This document shows positions 34,895 through 47,507 of a DNA stretch of 64,000 nucleotides, one piece after another (position 1 is the stretch's first letter; each line of letters opens with the position of its first letter). A program made the translations under genes and the position numbers. The stretch is taken from the NCBI GenBank assembly GCA_963682175.1, contig OY821771.1, positions 33,810,201-33,874,200 of the forward strand. Direction: 5' to 3'. Origin of the DNA: Triglochin maritima. Lineage: Eukaryota > Streptophyta > Magnoliopsida > Alismatales > Juncaginaceae. The notes below the pieces were generated by a model. It had not been told where the DNA came from. It worked only from the letters and a program-made list of their open reading frames with translations, and ran no database searches.

Positions 34895-37800
34895 CTCAAG
34901 AGTCGGGATTTTGCATCTTTCTTCGCCATGAGGTGCTTGATGGCTGTGTGATCAGAATAGATAATCACGTGGGAGCCAATCAAGTACGACCGGAATTTCT
35001 CCAAAGCAAATATGATCGCTAAGAATTCCTTCTCGGTCACAGTGTAGTTCAATTGGGCATCATTGAGTGTTCTACTGGCATAGTAGATCACATGAGGCAA
35101 TTTGTCCAATCGTCGCCCAAGCACTGCTCCCACAGCGAAGTCAGATGCATCACACATTAACTCAAAGGGTTCAGTCCACACCGGTGCCTTAATAATGGGA
35201 GCTGAAGTCAACTCTTTCTTCAAGGTCATAAAGGCATGGTGGCAATCCGGTGTGAACTCAAAAATGGCATCCTTAGCCAACAAGGCGGTGAGAGGTCGAG
35301 CGATTTTGCTAAAATCCCGAATGAACCGCCGATAGAATTCAGCATGCCCCAAAAAGGCGCGGATATCCTTCACATTACGTGGCGGTGGGAGATTAGCAAT
35401 GATACCCACTTTGGCGGGATCGACCTCAATTCCCCTACTTGAGACCACATGTCCAAGTACAATCCCTCGCTTCACCATGAAGTGACATTTCTCCCAATTG
35501 AGAGCGAGCTTCTTCTCACGGCATCGCTTGAGGACAAGGCTCAAGTGATGAAGGCACTCATCAAAGGAAGCGCCAAATATGGAAAAGTCGTCCATGAAGA
35601 TCTCAAGGAAACGCTCAACCATATCGGAGAAGATGCTGATCATACACCTCTGAAACGTTGCCGGCGCATTGCATAACCCAAAGGGCATGCGACGGTAGGC
35701 AAACGTGCCAAAGGGACAAGTGAATGTGGTTTTCTCTTGGTCCTCGGGGGCGATGAGAATTTGGTTGTAACCGGAGTATCCATCAAGAAAACAATAGTAC
35801 TCATGTCCGGCCAACCTTTCCAACATCTGATCAATGAATGGCAACGGGAAATGATCTTTCCGCGTTGCCGCATTGAGCTTGCGATAATCAATGTAAACTC
35901 GCCAGCCAGTTTGCAGGCGCGTCGGGATAAGCTCATCATGCTCATTCTCCACAACCGTCACGCCTGACTTCTTGGGAACCACATGGACAGGACTCACCCA
36001 CGAACTATCAGAGATAGGATAGATTATGCCATGATCCAAGCACTTAAGAACCTCCTTTCGGACGGCTTCTTTTAGTACAGGATTCAATCTCCGTTGTGGG
36101 TCCCTGCGGGGCCTAGAATCCTCTTCCATGTGGAGCCGATGCTGAACAATACCAGGGCTAATTCCCTTGATATCCTTCAAGGACCACCCGATCGCCTCTT
36201 TGTTTTCAAAGAGTACTCTTTTGAGGGCAACCTCTTGATCTTTTTCAAGATCAGAAGCAATAATGAGTGGCAAGGTCTCATTATCCCCTAAAAAGATGTA
36301 CTTTAGGTTATCGGGGAGCGATTTAAGCTCGACCAGAGGTGGGTCCTTGTCGGATTCAGAGTTAATTTCAATTGGCTCAAGGGCCACGGGGTAAGAGGAG
36401 CAAGCACCCAGATGTGCCTCCTCGTCCAGAGATATGCTGGCGGATTCCTCAAGATCCTCTTCACTCGCAACCTGATCATTAGGCACCTCAATAATATGTC
36501 GATGTGAGTCGAACATGCCTAATGAATCGGGCTCATCCGTGTCCTGGATGAAATTGGCTCCGACTGAGTCGTCGAAGAGCCCAGGTTGCTTACCAAGAGT
36601 GAAGATGTTGAAATCCGCCGTGAGGTTTCCAAAAGACAACCTCATCAAGCCATTGCGACAATTGATCAAAGCATTAGATGTCGCAAGAAATGGCCTCCCA
36701 AGGATTACAGGAATTTGTCCTTGTGGGTTGGACACGGGTTCGGTATCCAAGATGATGAAATCAACTGGAAATACGAACTCACCCACTTTGATAAGGACAT
36801 CCTCCACACTCCCTCGTGGGATTTTGACGGATCTATCAGCCAACTGGAGGGTTGTCCTCGTTGGTTTAAGATCGCCTATCCCAAGGTTGACATAGACTGA
36901 GTAAGGCAGGAGATTCACAGATGCCCCCAAATCCAATAGAGCTTGAGAGATGGTCACATTCCCAATCATGCAAGAGACAGTTGGACAACCAGGGTCCTTG
37001 TACTTGACATTCATGGGTTGTGTCAATATGGAGCTCACATTGGCGGCCAAGAAGGCCTTCTTGGGCACATTTGTTTTTCTCTTGGTGGTGCAAAGGTCTT
37101 TGAGGAACTTGGCATACTGTGGCATTTGTTGAACAACGTCCAACAACGGGATGTTCACCTTTACTTGCCTAAGTACCTCAACGATCTTATCCCAATGCTC
37201 ATCACGTTTTTTAGTCAACCGATGAGGGAATGGTGCCTTGGGGACATAGGAATCACGAGGAGGAGTCTCAGAATTAGGTTCCTTGACAGGCTCAAGACTC
37301 TCCTCGGAAGACTTGCCAACAGGGTTGGCTTCCGGCATGTTCACATTGTTGTCAACGACCCTTCCCGATCTCAAGGTGTGAATAACATTAGCATGTTGGG
37401 AAGGGTCACTTTCAACATTGTGTACATTCTGCCTGGTATTAGCAGGCTGACCCCTGGGATTTACCACAGGTTGACTCGGGAATTGACCCTTCTCGCGTTC
37501 ATGGAGCTGATGAGCCAACTGGCTTACTTGCATTTCCAATGCTTTGACCGTATTATTGTTGGCCGCAAACATGGATTGAGTGCTCTGCATGAATGCTTGA
37601 AGGGTTTGTTCAATGGTAGAGTCCTTAGGGTCAACCCGCTGGGGTGGTGGAGTCTGGTTAGAATAACCCGACGAAGAGGCCTGACCAGGTTGGTAATTTT
37701 GGTGCTGAGACCTTTGATGTGGGGGTTGGTAGGTCGCCGATGGGCGTGGAGGTTGATAAGGTGGAGGTTGAGGTTGAGCGTGCGAGCTCTGACCGTGTTC

Positions 37801-39066
37801 TCCACTAGACCCCCAAGAGAAGTTAGGATGGTTACGCCATCCCGGGTTATAGGACTGACTGTACGGGTCGTTTCGGGGCCTTTGTTGATACATCGCATTT
37901 GCATGCTCAGTATCTCTTGGAGCATAAGCGCACTCCAAGTCATCATGTCCCGACAGTCCACACCTAGTACACCCGGGAGTAGCGACCTGAGCTACAGGAG
38001 CTCGGTCCATCTCCAAACTCTCTATCCTACGCATGAGAGCAGCCATTTTCGCCTCAGACGCGATAGTCGACTCAACATGATATGATCCAGCTCGACCAGA
38101 AGACCTGGCGGCTGGTGGCTCTCTCATGGTGTCCCACTCGAAGGTGCGCTCATCCATGGATTCAAAAGTGTCCCATGCCTCCTCGATGGGTTTCATTTGG
38201 AAGTCACCCTGACACATCGACTCCAACAATGTGCGGGTGTTGTAGTTAATGCCCTCATAAACAATTTGGCACAGCTGCCATAGCTCAAGTCCATGATGAG
38301 GGCATTGCTGGAGAAGGTCCTTGAACCTCTCAAAGAAACCATGAAAAGATTCGGTCTCGGTCTGATACATTTGATGTATCTGGTGCCGTATCTGTTGAGT
38401 TTTCCTTTGAGGGAAAAATATCTTCAGAAAGACGGTCACAAAGTCATCCCAAGACCGAATCGAGCTCGCCGGGAGGCTATACATCCATTTCTTCGCATTA
38501 TCCTTCAATGCGAACGAAATCATCCTCAACCGGACAGAATCCTCGTCAAGCTGTTGAAGCTTGAACATGGAGCATACTTCCTCGAATTCGCGTATAAAAA
38601 TATACGGATCCTCCTTATTGGCAGTAAAGGTTGGAAGCATGCTCACATACTGAGGTTTCAGCTCATAGTTGTTCCCGCGAGCAGGGGGAACAACTATGCA
38701 AGAAGGTTGCGCGGCCCGAACAGGATGGGTCCGCTCCCACAACGTCATCGGCCTATCCTGTCGAGCTAAAGGTGGTGGTGCACCTAGAACTCGATCCTGA
38801 CCGAATCTCCCTTCCTCTCGAGTCAGAGGAGGAGGAGAAGGAGGTCTACGTGGTGGTGGGAATGGACCGAGGTAGTCCATGTATGGAACCCGGTCTCCCT
38901 CGCCACCACGAGACGACTCGCCTTCTTGCTCCAAAGGAGCACGAGGCGGAGATGGTCGATCACCAAGATCTTCCATCTCAGAAATAAGCACTCTCTCGAG
39001 TCGAGCGCTCTCACCAGAACGAGCCCAACCTCGCATAAAAATGCTCGACTCGACTCTACCAAACAC
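34828..39066 (-). CDS. Athila gag-protease-RT-RNase H polyprotein, 1412 aa
   Basis: Gag: retrotransposon gag domain ([17 protein letters not shown]) and a CCHC knuckle [14 protein letters not shown] near residue 366. Protease: [17 protein letters not shown] near residue 709; the DLG in place of DTG is common in this lineage. [41 protein letters not shown], and the catalytic FMDDFSIFG near 1157-1165. RNase [21 protein letters not shown] and [12 protein letters not shown]. The frame ends [11 protein letters not shown] because of a -1 shift at a six-A run (34851-34846); reading on by one base gives the expected DHLSRL linker and integrase. Otherwise intact. Confidence 0.94.
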   Translation of the reverse strand: MFGRVESSIFMRGWARSGESARLERVLISEMEDLGDRPSPPRAPLEQEGESSRGGEGDRVPYMDYLGPFPPPRRPPSPPPLTREEGRFGQDRVLGAPPPLARQDRPMTLWERTHPVRAAQPSCIVVPPARGNNYELKPQYVSMLPTFTANKEDPYIFIREFEEVCSMFKLQQLDEDSVRLRMISFALKDNAKKWMYSLPASSIRSWDDFVTVFLKIFFPQRKTQQIRHQIHQMYQTETESFHGFFERFKDLLQQCPHHGLELWQLCQIVYEGINYNTRTLLESMCQGDFQMKPIEEAWDTFESMDERTFEWDTMREPPAARSSGRAGSYHVESTIASEAKMAALMRRIESLEMDRAPVAQVATPGCTRCGLSGHDDLECAYAPRDTEHANAMYQQRPRNDPYSQSYNPGWRNHPNFSWGSSGEHGQSSHAQPQPPPYQPPRPSATYQPPHQRSQHQNYQPGQASSSGYSNQTPPPQRVDPKDSTIEQTLQAFMQSTQSMFAANNNTVKALEMQVSQLAHQLHEREKGQFPSQPVVNPRGQPANTRQNVHNVESDPSQHANVIHTLRSGRVVDNNVNMPEANPVGKSSEESLEPVKEPNSETPPRDSYVPKAPFPHRLTKKRDEHWDKIVEVLRQVKVNIPLLDVVQQMPQYAKFLKDLCTTKRKTNVPKKAFLAANVSSILTQPMNVKYKDPGCPTVSCMIGNVTISQALLDLGASVNLLPYSVYVNLGIGDLKPTRTTLQLADRSVKIPRGSVEDVLIKVGEFVFPVDFIILDTEPVSNPQGQIPVILGRPFLATSNALINCRNGLMRLSFGNLTADFNIFTLGKQPGLFDDSVGANFIQDTDEPDSLGMFDSHRHIIEVPNDQVASEEDLEESASISLDEEAHLGACSSYPVALEPIEINSESDKDPPLVELKSLPDNLKYIFLGDNETLPLIIASDLEKDQEVALKRVLFENKEAIGWSLKDIKGISPGIVQHRLHMEEDSRPRRDPQRRLNPVLKEAVRKEVLKCLDHGIIYPISDSSWVSPVHVVPKKSGVTVVENEHDELIPTRLQTGWRVYIDYRKLNAATRKDHFPLPFIDQMLERLAGHEYYCFLDGYSGYNQILIAPEDQEKTTFTCPFGTFAYRRMPFGLCNAPATFQRCMISIFSDMVERFLEIFMDDFSIFGASFDECLHHLSLVLKRCREKKLALNWEKCHFMVKRGIVLGHVVSSRGIEVDPAKVGIIANLPPPRNVKDIRAFLGHAEFYRRFIRDFSKIARPLTALLAKDAIFEFTPDCHHAFMTLKKELTSAPIIKAPVWTEPFELMCDASDFAVGAVLGRRLDKLPHVIYYASRTLNDAQLNYTVTEKEFLAIIFALEKFRSYLIGSHVIIYSDHTAIKHLMAKKDAKSRLLRWILLLQEFDLEIRDKKGVKTL

Positions 39067-40113
39067 ACAACAGAAGGTGTACTAGAGGAGGAGACTAAAC
39101 GTAGAGAATAGATGAGGAGATGACTCAGTTGAGGAGAGAAGAATCCCTAGAGCTAGCGTGGGTAGTGGGATCAGGAAGAAGCCTAACTAGCAAGCACGGC
39201 TCAAACAAAGTAAGGCAATGGGTCCTTAAGCTAGACGACGCCTAACTTCGAGGTCACTAGCCTCGACACGCCTCACCTCCCTACAACGAGGACCACAATG
39301 CCCAGCAAGTGATACCAGATCCGGAGATCCAGTACCTCCTACTATCGACAAGGTAGGCAACGCCGATCAGGTCGTGACGGTCTCGACTAGATTACTCTCC
39401 TAGTGCGTCTGAATTCCTTAGGGCCAATGTCTACTTGCTTTTAGTTAAGGCTTTATTAATAGTGGTTTTTGGGGCCAAGGAAAGGGTGATGAAATCCCCC
39501 ACCTTATCTTTTATGGGACAGCCCCTCCTTAGTAGCGATTTGATCCTAGATCTAGCAATCAATCGCTCCAATCAAACGCTCTCTCACTCTTGTCCCGATG
39601 CACCTTACTAACTAATGCATGAAAGAAACATGCATGAATGAGGGATGTGGGTGCACGTACCTCACGCCAGCAATCAACGACAAAATGTAAAGCAAAGAAA
39701 AGACAAATGCATGCAAGGTCTACCAATGGTGCATGACCTAGATGGCAAGAAGTCTAATCTTTTGCTTTGAGTTTTATGGTCCAAGTTGATTAATGGGGGA
39801 GTTATTAATGATCTGGGAGCAAACCAGAAGTCAAAGCATGCAAAATAGAGCTCCCAGATAACCAAATAGAAGAAAACAACTACCATAAAAAATTTCAAGG
39901 CAAGATGATCTCACCAGGCCGCCAGTTGGCGGTCTACAACCGCTGATTGGCGGTCCCTTTTGGTCGTCTGGTCCTCAAATTTTCCCAGTAGCCTCCCCTT
40001 GATCAGAGTGTTCCCTGAAACTAAGACAACTGAAAACAAAAAATTAAAAACCCCTCGAATCGTCCAAACCAAGGTCTGGACAGAGCACCTCCCCGGCAAC
40101 GGCGCCAAAAACT
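39067..40113 (-). other. Athila 5' leader with primer binding site
   Basis: About 1 kb between the 5' LTR and gag. TGGCGCCGTTGCCGGGGA, complementary to a tRNA-Asp 3' end as in other Athila elements, lies within a few bases of the LTR. The leader also contains degenerate copies of the LTR palindrome (CCGCCAGTTGGCGG at about 39919-39932, then an ATTGGCGG half). Confidence 0.85.
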
Positions 40114-41690
40114 TGATTGATCGTTTTATATTTCTACCGCAAGTGCACGGCCGCGTTGAAGCGGTGGCAAATACGGGTCGTCCACTGGGAGGTGTGTCGA
40201 CACTTGGTTCGTGCGAGGGCGAGAGGTAAAAGAAGGAGAGAAATGTTTGGTTACACTAAACTACACTACAATGCTAAACTAGAATGCAAAAGGAAATGAA
40301 GATAAGCAATAAAACTAAACCCCAAAGGGGGTAGAGAACTGATGTGAACATAAAGATGTGTGTGTGTGTGTGTTCAATTAAGCTCCTCACAACATGTAGT
40401 GCATGAAATCATAAAACTACATCCAATCTTGCCTCTACATGAATTAAGATAAGACTACATCATTAAAACATACAAGACAATAATTGGAATGAAGCTACAT
40501 GAACTCAAGTATAAAGACTATACCCTACTATGCCTCTACATGAATTAAGATTTCACTACATTAAAACATACAAGACATTAGCTAAGGTAAAGGCAACAAG
40601 AGCACATACACTACAAATTGTGTTTCCAACATTAACTTCATCCATATCCTAACCTTATCATTCCCCATAAAATAGGTCCACTAATCAAAGCATAAGCTAA
40701 GCTTCATTCAAGAGCATTAGCCTATCAAAGATAAGAGTGGAGACCCATTAGATGGTTATGGAAATCATATAAAGCTCAAGGGATAAAAATAACACACACT
40801 TAATACACTACATTATTATATCACATATTTCTCCACCCCCCAAATGGGGATGGAACTACTCACTACTCATTACACTAACTAATTTAGCAAGGGAAAGCAT
40901 AATACTGAAATGAAATTTATACTACTTAAGCAAGAAATATTAAAGAGGCATAAAACTAAACAAACAAACAAGCATGCAAATGAAAGGAAATTAAACTAAG
41001 AGAGAAACAACATCATTAAAAGAAAAACTTCTATTATTAACTCACTCAATTACAAGTAGCTCTTCCTCCACTAGAGTTTTGCTTCAAGGCTTCACTCTTA
41101 GTAGGGAAGATGGCCACCAAGAGGGAGATGGATACAATGGGAGGTGAAGAGTTCTATTTATAAGCATGGAAAAAGCTAATCAGGGACAATCCCCCGATGT
41201 GGGACTAAACCAATACCAAAAATAGCCTAAACGAACACTAATACAAGTCCATGAGAAGTTGGGGCGGATCCTGCATGATCCAGACCGCCAATTGGCGGTT
41301 CCAGACCGCCAATTGGCGGCCTAGAAAGCCCAGATCCGTCTGGGTCTTCTGGTGGGCTTGCCTTGGTGTGTTTCTTGGTCTTGGATGCATCTAACTTGTT
41401 TAGTGGAGCTCCGACCCGAATCGAATTGACAAAATACTCCTCATGATGGTGTGGAGTTTCCTGTTTTGCTCTTAGGTCCTTCTGTCTTACGATCAGGTCC
41501 TTCTCCCTTGCATCTTGGTCCCCAGGTCTCACAATTAGGTCCTTTTTTCCTGCTTTTGGGTCCTTTCATGGCTCTTCTCTTCAAACCTCTTTATTTCTGA
41601 AAACTAAACATAAAACTCGTCACGTAGCATTGCTTAGGTGTAAGATAATGGATATAAGGTACAAATATAAGCATGAAATGATGTCAATCA
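40114..41690 (-). repeat. Athila 5' LTR, intact
   Basis: 1577 bp. The minus-strand TATAAATA is at 41162-41155, preceded upstream by the paired palindromes CCGCCAATTGGCGG at 41285-41298 and 41306-41319. It is almost identical to the other LTR. Confidence 0.96.
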
Positions 41691-43291
41691 GCCTTCCATG
41701 CTTTAAACTTATCAAAGACATCAAATTTATTTTTCAGAAAATAAACCCATACCTTCCTTGAGAAGTCGTCTATGAATGTGACGAAATATTCGGCTCCACC
41801 CTTTGACCGAACCTGAGCCGGTCCCCAGACGTCTGAGTGCACATACTCCAGAATTTCCTTCGTCTTGTGGATAGCCGTCTTGAATCGAATCCTGTGTTGT
41901 TTACCGAAGACACAATACTTGCAAAAATCCAATTTACAGCTCCTAACACCCTTCAGCAATCCTTGTTTGTGTAGCTCACACAAACCCTTTTCCGACATAT
42001 GACCAAGCCTCATATGCCAAAGTACGGTGATGTCTTCGTCGTGTGCAACATTTGATGCACCTTTTCCTGCTACTGCATTCCCGAGCATCCAATATAAGTT
42101 GCCCACCTTGGTTCCCTTTATCACTGTCATCGCACCATGAGTGACCTTGATTTTCCCGTCCCCGCCGGACCATCTCCACCCGAGAGTATCAAGCTCTCCT
42201 AGAGAAATCAGATTCTTCCTCAACTCTGGTACGTGACGCACACCCGTCAGCGTTCGAATGCACCCATCGAACATCTTGAACTGTACGGAACCAATACCAA
42301 CGGTAGTGCAAGGCGCATCGTTGCCCATAACAACGATCCCTCCTTTCAGTGGCTCATAGGATGTGAACCACTCCTTGTCCGGGCACATGTGAAAAGATGC
42401 TCCTGTATCCAAAATCCATCCAGATGATGATTTGTCAATACCTGCAGCGCAAACCGTTAGAACGTCGACTTCGTTCTTCTCCTCCACGACGCTAGCGGAG
42501 TTGTACCCGTCTTTCCCTTTCTGCAGCGACTCCTTGAAGGCCCTACAATCACGCTTCATATGACCAACCTTCTTGCAGAAAAAACATTCAAAGGATCTCC
42601 CCTTTGATTTGGACCACCCTTTACCGTTGTTTCTTCCTTTGTTACCTGTCCTGCCCCTTTCCGGTGCTGCGATCAATCCTTGACCCTTCTCAAAAGAGCT
42701 ACTACTCGAATTCTTCCTTGCATCGTAGGAGATCAGCGTGCCCTTGACCTCCTCCAATACCAACGAATCCTTGCCATATATGATCGTGTTCACCAAGTTC
42801 TCATACGAGTCCGACAGCGACGTCAATAACAACATTGCTTTGTCTACATCCTCCATCTTGTCCTCAAGCTGAGTTAGATCAGCTATCAACTTATTGAACA
42901 CCGAGAGATGCTCAATGAACGACGTGTTCTCCTTCATCCGAAGCATGTACAGTTGACGCTTCAGATTCAACTTGTTGCTAAGGTTCTTCTTCATGAACCT
43001 CTCCTCCAGAAGTTTCCAATATTCTGCCGCGGTCTTCGCCGATTCCTCGAAAAGCAAATCATCCGAGAGGCACAACTCGATGATTCCAATAGCCCGGAGA
43101 TTCAGACTCTCCCACTTTTCGTCGGTCATCTTCGACGGCTTCTTCTCCACTCCATCCAACGTCAGCAGTAGCACGTCCGTCTGAGACATCAACGCACGAA
43201 CCCTCCGTTGCCATGTTGAGAAGTTCCCTTTCCCGGTGAATTTCTCCACCCGAAAGTTCCGCGCTTCCTCCGCCATCGAAAGTGCAACCAA
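41691..43291 (-). pseudogene. Copia gag, protease and integrase N-terminus
   Basis: The open frame begins MVALSMAEEARNFRVEKFTG at 43291 and is cut by the Athila insertion. Order: copia gag domain (YWKLLEERFM.., QLYMLRMKENTSFIEHL), CCHC knuckle CFFCKKVGHMKRDC (residues 236-249), protease WILDTGASFHMCP (DTG at 295-297) and the pre-integrase domain (WHMRLGHMSEKGL..CKYCVFGKQ). It ends with the first integrase Asp region (LEYVHSDVWGPAQV, FIDDFSRKVWVYFLKNK). No stop occurs within it. Lineage is probably Tork/Tnt1-like from the primer site and gag. Confidence 0.94.
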
Positions 43292-43306
43292 AGCTCTGAT
43301 ACCAGC

Positions 43307-44282
43307 TGTTGGGAGGGGGATCTAATAATGCACTAACTCGACACGGATTAAACGCACCACGTAAAATAGAATATTGATTGCGGAATTAACTTCGGACCCT
43401 CTCCCAAACACAATTGCAACACGAACACAAGCAAGATGGAAATAAAACAAGGAAATAACACATGCACACCTGAAACAACCACGACACACGCATTTTATAA
43501 GGTTCGGCAACGTACCTACGTCATTGGGGGGTCTCCTGCGGGTTTCCTTTCCTTCTTCCGCTTCTCCAACAAGAGAAGCAACCGAGATTACAAATGCTTG
43601 GAGGCAATAGGTCCTCCAAATCACTCTAGATCTATCTCTAGCCTTAATCTCTCAACTCACAATGAAGGAAACTAACTTGTATGCAATGTATGAAAGAGCA
43701 AGTACAAACAAACTCTTTTATAGACTCAAAAAACCGAGCTAAAATTAAGCAATAACCGAGCAGAACTATTCATGCGCACGGTTAACCGACGCTCGCTCGG
43801 TTAACCATGAATGCTTCAACAGGAACTATTCTTGTTCCGATTCGGTTAACCGAGTCCTTCTCGGTTGGCTGAGGGAACTATTCTTGCGCGTCTCGGTAGA
43901 CCGCGAGAATGCTTCTTGCACGAACTAACGAACTATTCCAACAACCCTTCGGTAGACCGAGTAACCCTCGGTAATCGGTTCCAACTTGGACATGCACTTT
44001 CCAGATTCTCAGAACACCAAAAATCCCCTCAACGGTTTACCGAACCGTTGTTCCGAAGTGCTTGAAACCTTCTGACGGTAGACCGAATCCAATTCGGTCG
44101 TCCGATCCCAGCTGCACACGGAGTGCCTGGAATCCTCGGGTCGGTGGACCGAATCCAATTCGGTAGACTGACCCGTCTTCGCCGAAAATCTCCTAGGTTG
44201 TGCGTCGGTGAACCGAATCCAATTCGGTCGACCGACTCTTCCTGGTTTTGCTTCCTTAACAAATATAAGCCAATATTCAACA
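43307..44282 (-). repeat. Copia 5' LTR
   Basis: 976 bp, TGTTGGGAGG to CAATATTCAACA on +. The minus-strand TATAAAAGA lies at 43722-43714, downstream of the CGGTNNACCG cluster. The primer site TGGTATCAGAGC lies just beyond at about 43304-43293 (minus). Confidence 0.96.
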
Positions 44283-44287
44283 GAATG

Positions 44288-45215
44288 CCCAACGACAAGT
44301 CTTTTGTGATTGAAGGAATGTTAGACGACGAGCCTCTTGTGATTAAAGGATTACCCGACGACGAACCTTTAATCTTGAGACATGATCCAGACAACATACA
44401 TTAAGTCCCTTATGACGATTGGCAGAAGTTCGACAATCCTCAAGAGTGAAGAATAAGCAGCCTATCTATGACTTTTGACTTCCAACCTCTTATTTTACAG
44501 TATGTATCCCGAATCATTTGTAGGGATTCCAGTACAATTTGTTCAACCGCCTCCAAAACATACGATTCCTGAACACAGCAATGGCCAGTTGGTAGAGCCA
44601 CCAATAGTCGAGCACATGTAGTATCAAAAGACATAAGCCCTTTGGCACAATTAATCACTTGAAGATGATGAAAGCGGATATATCTATGTTGAATTCATTC
44701 CAGACATCTCCGAAAGAAACTGTCCTCGATATGCCCTAAAGAAAACAATAGTCTCTGAAAATGTTCCCCCTCAGCAGCTCAAGGCCATGGTGGGTTTATT
44801 CATACCCTTTTGCAATATTTTTTTTACAAGGATCTCACCAAAGAGTGGAGCATAACCACCAGCTGAATATTGTCGCTAAGCAAGGAACGTACTAGATTTC
44901 GAGTGTTCTAATAGATATCAGATCCAACCTTAATGTGTGTCCACTAAGAACAGAAATTCAGTTAGGAATATCAAAGCCTTTGATTATATACATCGAGACT
45001 CTTTGGGGGATGTCAAGGGTCGAACTCACAATAGGATTGATAGCAGCAATAATTGAGTTTTGTGTCGTAGATGTCTCCACGTCTTTCAATTGCTACGAGG
45101 GAGGACTTGGATCGATTCACAAGGTGTTATACCCTCCATGCTTCGTCAAATGTTGAAGTTCGACCACGGATGACATAGTGACTATTAGGGAGAAATGTAT
45201 TCTAGGTCGATACAT
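44288..45215 (+). pseudogene. Ty3/gypsy protease-region relic
   Basis: Scattered frames recall the aspartic protease part of a Tat-like gypsy polyprotein. There is a stretch like SNLNVCPLRTEIQLGI (compare GSALNVLPL..LG), then about 40 codons later FNCYEGGLGSIHKVLYPPCF (compare FNCLLGRPWIH..AVPSTLHQ) and a DDIVTIRE-like end. Several stops and frameshifts interrupt it. The copia element inserted at its left edge. Confidence 0.5.
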
Positions 45216-45915
45216 GTAGTTAGGGGAGGAGAAATTTAGCAAATTGCCACCCGAGACGAACCCACAATTTCGTACCATAGCTTCTCATGTGCAATATTGT
45301 CCTCAATATTAAAAGGTGTTATAACAATTACGAATATTTTCATGTTAAACATAAGGTTACACAAGTCAAGTATAATATACAATAAGATCCAAACGAAGCC
45401 AACAAACAAAATCAACTTTAGGAAACAAACAAACAATCCGTACGCTAGTCCGCTATATTGCAACTTTACGAAGAATATTTATCGTTGGAAGTTGGGATAA
45501 GGGCGAGGAGAGAAGAATCATGGAATCCTACAACTTATTTTAGTTGAGTCACAACCAACATGGACATCGTCTGAAATATATACCACCGACAACCATCGAC
45601 TCTTCGTCATTCGAACCCAGACCACCCACCTTTGTCTTGAAAGGATCTCAACAATGTGAAATCATGCCAATTGACTCACTTACGTCCCAACTACAGGATA
45701 AGGTATGAGCCGCAAGCTGACGAGTTTGTTTTCGTCCGTGAAGAAGAAAATTTCACCCTTAGCAAAGAATCAGTGAATTTATCTTATATGTTTTTCAATG
45801 TAATCCGTGAGGGGACAATTGCGATCCTGAGCCAATCAACTAGAAAATCACCGATCGATACCAAAAATACGACAAAAGAAGTAGAACGCTATGAGTAAAA
45901 TAATAGGGAAATGTT
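45216..45915. other. Unassigned stretch
   Basis: No gene or repeat end is recognised. Part of it (45600-45880) could be further decayed gypsy sequence, but I cannot support that. Confidence 0.45.
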
Positions 45916-46095
45916 TTATGGCCACAGTGTGTCCGGGACGCCGTCTGACGTGGACAATCCAGTAAGCAAAAACCAAAGATTAATTAAATCACATATTATT
46001 TATTTTGTGTCACATCACACGCATGCGGAACTATGTGACCTTTGGTTTCCAATATACCTATATTCTCAAAATCTTCCATTATCCCCCCAAACCTT

Positions 46096-46690
46096 TCATT
46101 CTCCATCATTTTCTCCCGATGGAAGACGAGATCGGTAAGAAGGATGCCGAGGAGATGACACGGGAGTGAGTCTTAAGGAAGTTGGGACACCGGCGTCGTT
46201 GGTTAGGACGTCACGATGTAGTTGGTCGGCGAGGAAAATGAGGAAATGGTCGGCGTTGGAGTCTTTCTCGAGGCGAGGAGGAGGAGGAATGTGATTTTTT
46301 GTAACTGATTTTAGTTTTTTGTATGATGTTTTTGGGGGAAGTTTGGTTTTCGTGGCTGATTTGAAGTTTTGGGGTTTTGTTATGTGACGGATTGATCTTG
46401 GGTTTTCGGAAACATGTTTTTTGTAGCTGATTTGAGTTTTTTTGTGTTGAGTTTTTGCGGATGAGGAGAAATGTGGTTTTTGTAACTGATTTGAGTTTTT
46501 TGTGTGGTGGTTTTTGGGAAAAGTTTGGTTTTCGTGGTTGATTTGAAGTTTTTGGTTTTGTTCTATGATTGATTGATCTTCATTTTTTTGGAAGTGTGGT
46601 TCTTTGTAGCTGATTTGGGTTTTTTGTGTTGAGTTTTCGAGGAAAAGTTTGTTTTTTGTGGTTGATTTAAAGTTTTTGGTTTTGTTAAAA
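46096..46690 (-). other. Repeat-rich open frame of unknown origin
   Basis: A minus-strand frame is open from 46740 to 46096. Its first part translates T-rich imperfect repeats (units like TQISYKxxH..KNFKSATK..). The last 60 residues are non-repetitive (..DHFLIFLADQLHRDVL..). I do not recognise the protein. It may be a captured or expanded coding fragment, or chance openness of a repeat. Confidence 0.3.
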
Positions 46691-47385
46691 ATGAAAAACA
46701 ACAACTTAAAAAGGAACAAACGTAACTTAAAAAGGAACAACAGAAAATTAAAAAGGAAAAATTAAAAATTAAAAAGGAAAAACATCAACTTAAAAAGAAA
46801 CAACAGAAAATTAAAAAGGATGAAGCAATACTTAAAAAGGAAAAACAAGAACTTAAAAAGGATAAAGTAGTACCTAAAAAGCAACAACATATCTTAAAAA
46901 GGACGAAACAAAAATTAAAAAAGAAAACTTTACACTTAAAAAGGTACACTCACTTAAAAAGGAAGAGACTACACTTAAAAATGTAAAACTCACAGTTAAA
47001 AAGGAGAACCTCGAACATAAAAAGTAACAAGCCTCACTAAAAAGGAACAGACTACACTTAAAAAGGTACAACTCATAGTTAAAAAGGTGAACCTCAAACA
47101 TAAAAAGAAACAAACAATTCTTAAAAAGGAACAAACATCACTTAAAAAGGTACAACTCACAGTTAAAAATGAGAACCGCAAACTTAAAAAGGAACAAAAA
47201 ACACTAAAAAGAAAACTTCACACTTAAAAATGTACACTCACTTAAAAAGGAACAGAGTACACTTAAAAATGTACAACTCACAGTTAAAAATGACAACCTC
47301 AAATATAAAAAGGAACAAACAATTCTTAAAAAGAAACAGACATCACTTAAAAAGGTACACTAAAAAGAAAACTTCACACTTAAAA
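46684..47385 (+). repeat. 21-bp minisatellite encoding Lys-rich heptads
   Basis: About 700 bp is made of degenerate 21-bp units around CTTAAAAAGGAACAA. Because 21 is seven codons, the + strand translates over long stretches as heptads of the form [L/I]-K-K/R-[E/K/D/N]-x-x-x (for example LKKEKQE-LKKDKVV). The frame is broken by some TAA codons and by indels and has no good start. Units towards the right often read CACTTAAAAAGGTACA. Confidence 0.8.
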
Positions 47386-47507
47386 ATGTCAGCCGCGTCC
47401 GGGACGCGCGCAGCCGTGTATAAGGACCCAAAATAATATTGTTTTGGGAGTGCGATTACAATCGAGCAATCCATAATCAAAGTGATTGTTGACTGTACTT
47501 TCCGGTA

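Larger units (their letters stand above)
29094..41690 (-). mobile_element. Athila-like Ty3/gypsy retrotransposon (minus strand)
   Basis: LTRs at 29094-31852 (1576 bp after subtracting a nested solo LTR) and 40114-41690 (1577 bp) begin TGATTGATCG and end GTCAATCA. GCCTT flanks the element (29089-29093, 41691-41695). The primer site TGGCGCCGTTGCCGGGGA (minus strand, about 40107-40090) and the purine tract GGTGTGGGGGTACT (about 31866-31853) are those of Athila-type elements. Gag, protease, RT, RNase H and integrase are present in near-complete frames. The LTRs differ by only a few bases (a TG microsatellite, one 3-bp gap, at least one substitution), so insertion was recent. No env-like frame is seen in the 1.5 kb between pol and the 3' LTR. 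Confidence 0.96.
23515..44282 (-). mobile_element. Ty1/copia retrotransposon (minus strand) with nested insertions
   Basis: LTRs at 23515-24489 (975 bp, 3' LTR) and 43307-44282 (976 bp, 5' LTR) are nearly identical, start TGTTGGGAGG and end CAATATTCAACA. The 5-bp duplication GAATG flanks the whole (23510-23514, 44283-44287). Next to the 5' LTR is TGGTATCAGAGC (primer site for initiator Met-tRNA, minus strand), and next to the 3' LTR a purine tract (AAGGTGGAGAT). The polyprotein is split by a solo LTR at 25929-28074 and an Athila-like element at 29094-41690. Subtracting inserts plus one TSD each restores one frame from gag to RNase H, with one TGA. Confidence 0.97.
45918..47425. mobile_element. 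Possible TIR element enclosing minisatellites
   Basis: Near the left end is GTCCGGGACGCCGTCTGACGT (about 45930). The reverse complement of the right end near 47390 reads GTCCCGGACGCGGCTGACAT, a close inverted match of about 20 bp. Inside are a 46270-46690 block of T-rich imperfect repeats and the heptad minisatellite. No TSD was found, so this is a candidate only. Confidence 0.35.

Noticed and set aside
36943..38085. Plus-strand open frame of 380 codons
   Set aside because: It is antisense to the Athila gag/protease coding region and has no domain of its own. The minus frame carries all the motifs.
40117..40299. Short frames duplicated at 29097-29279
   Set aside because: They are the same piece of the two Athila LTRs, not genes.
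47230..47436. Small LKR-repeat protein gene
   Set aside because: It is the translation of the 21-bp minisatellite after a frame change. There are no independent gene features.
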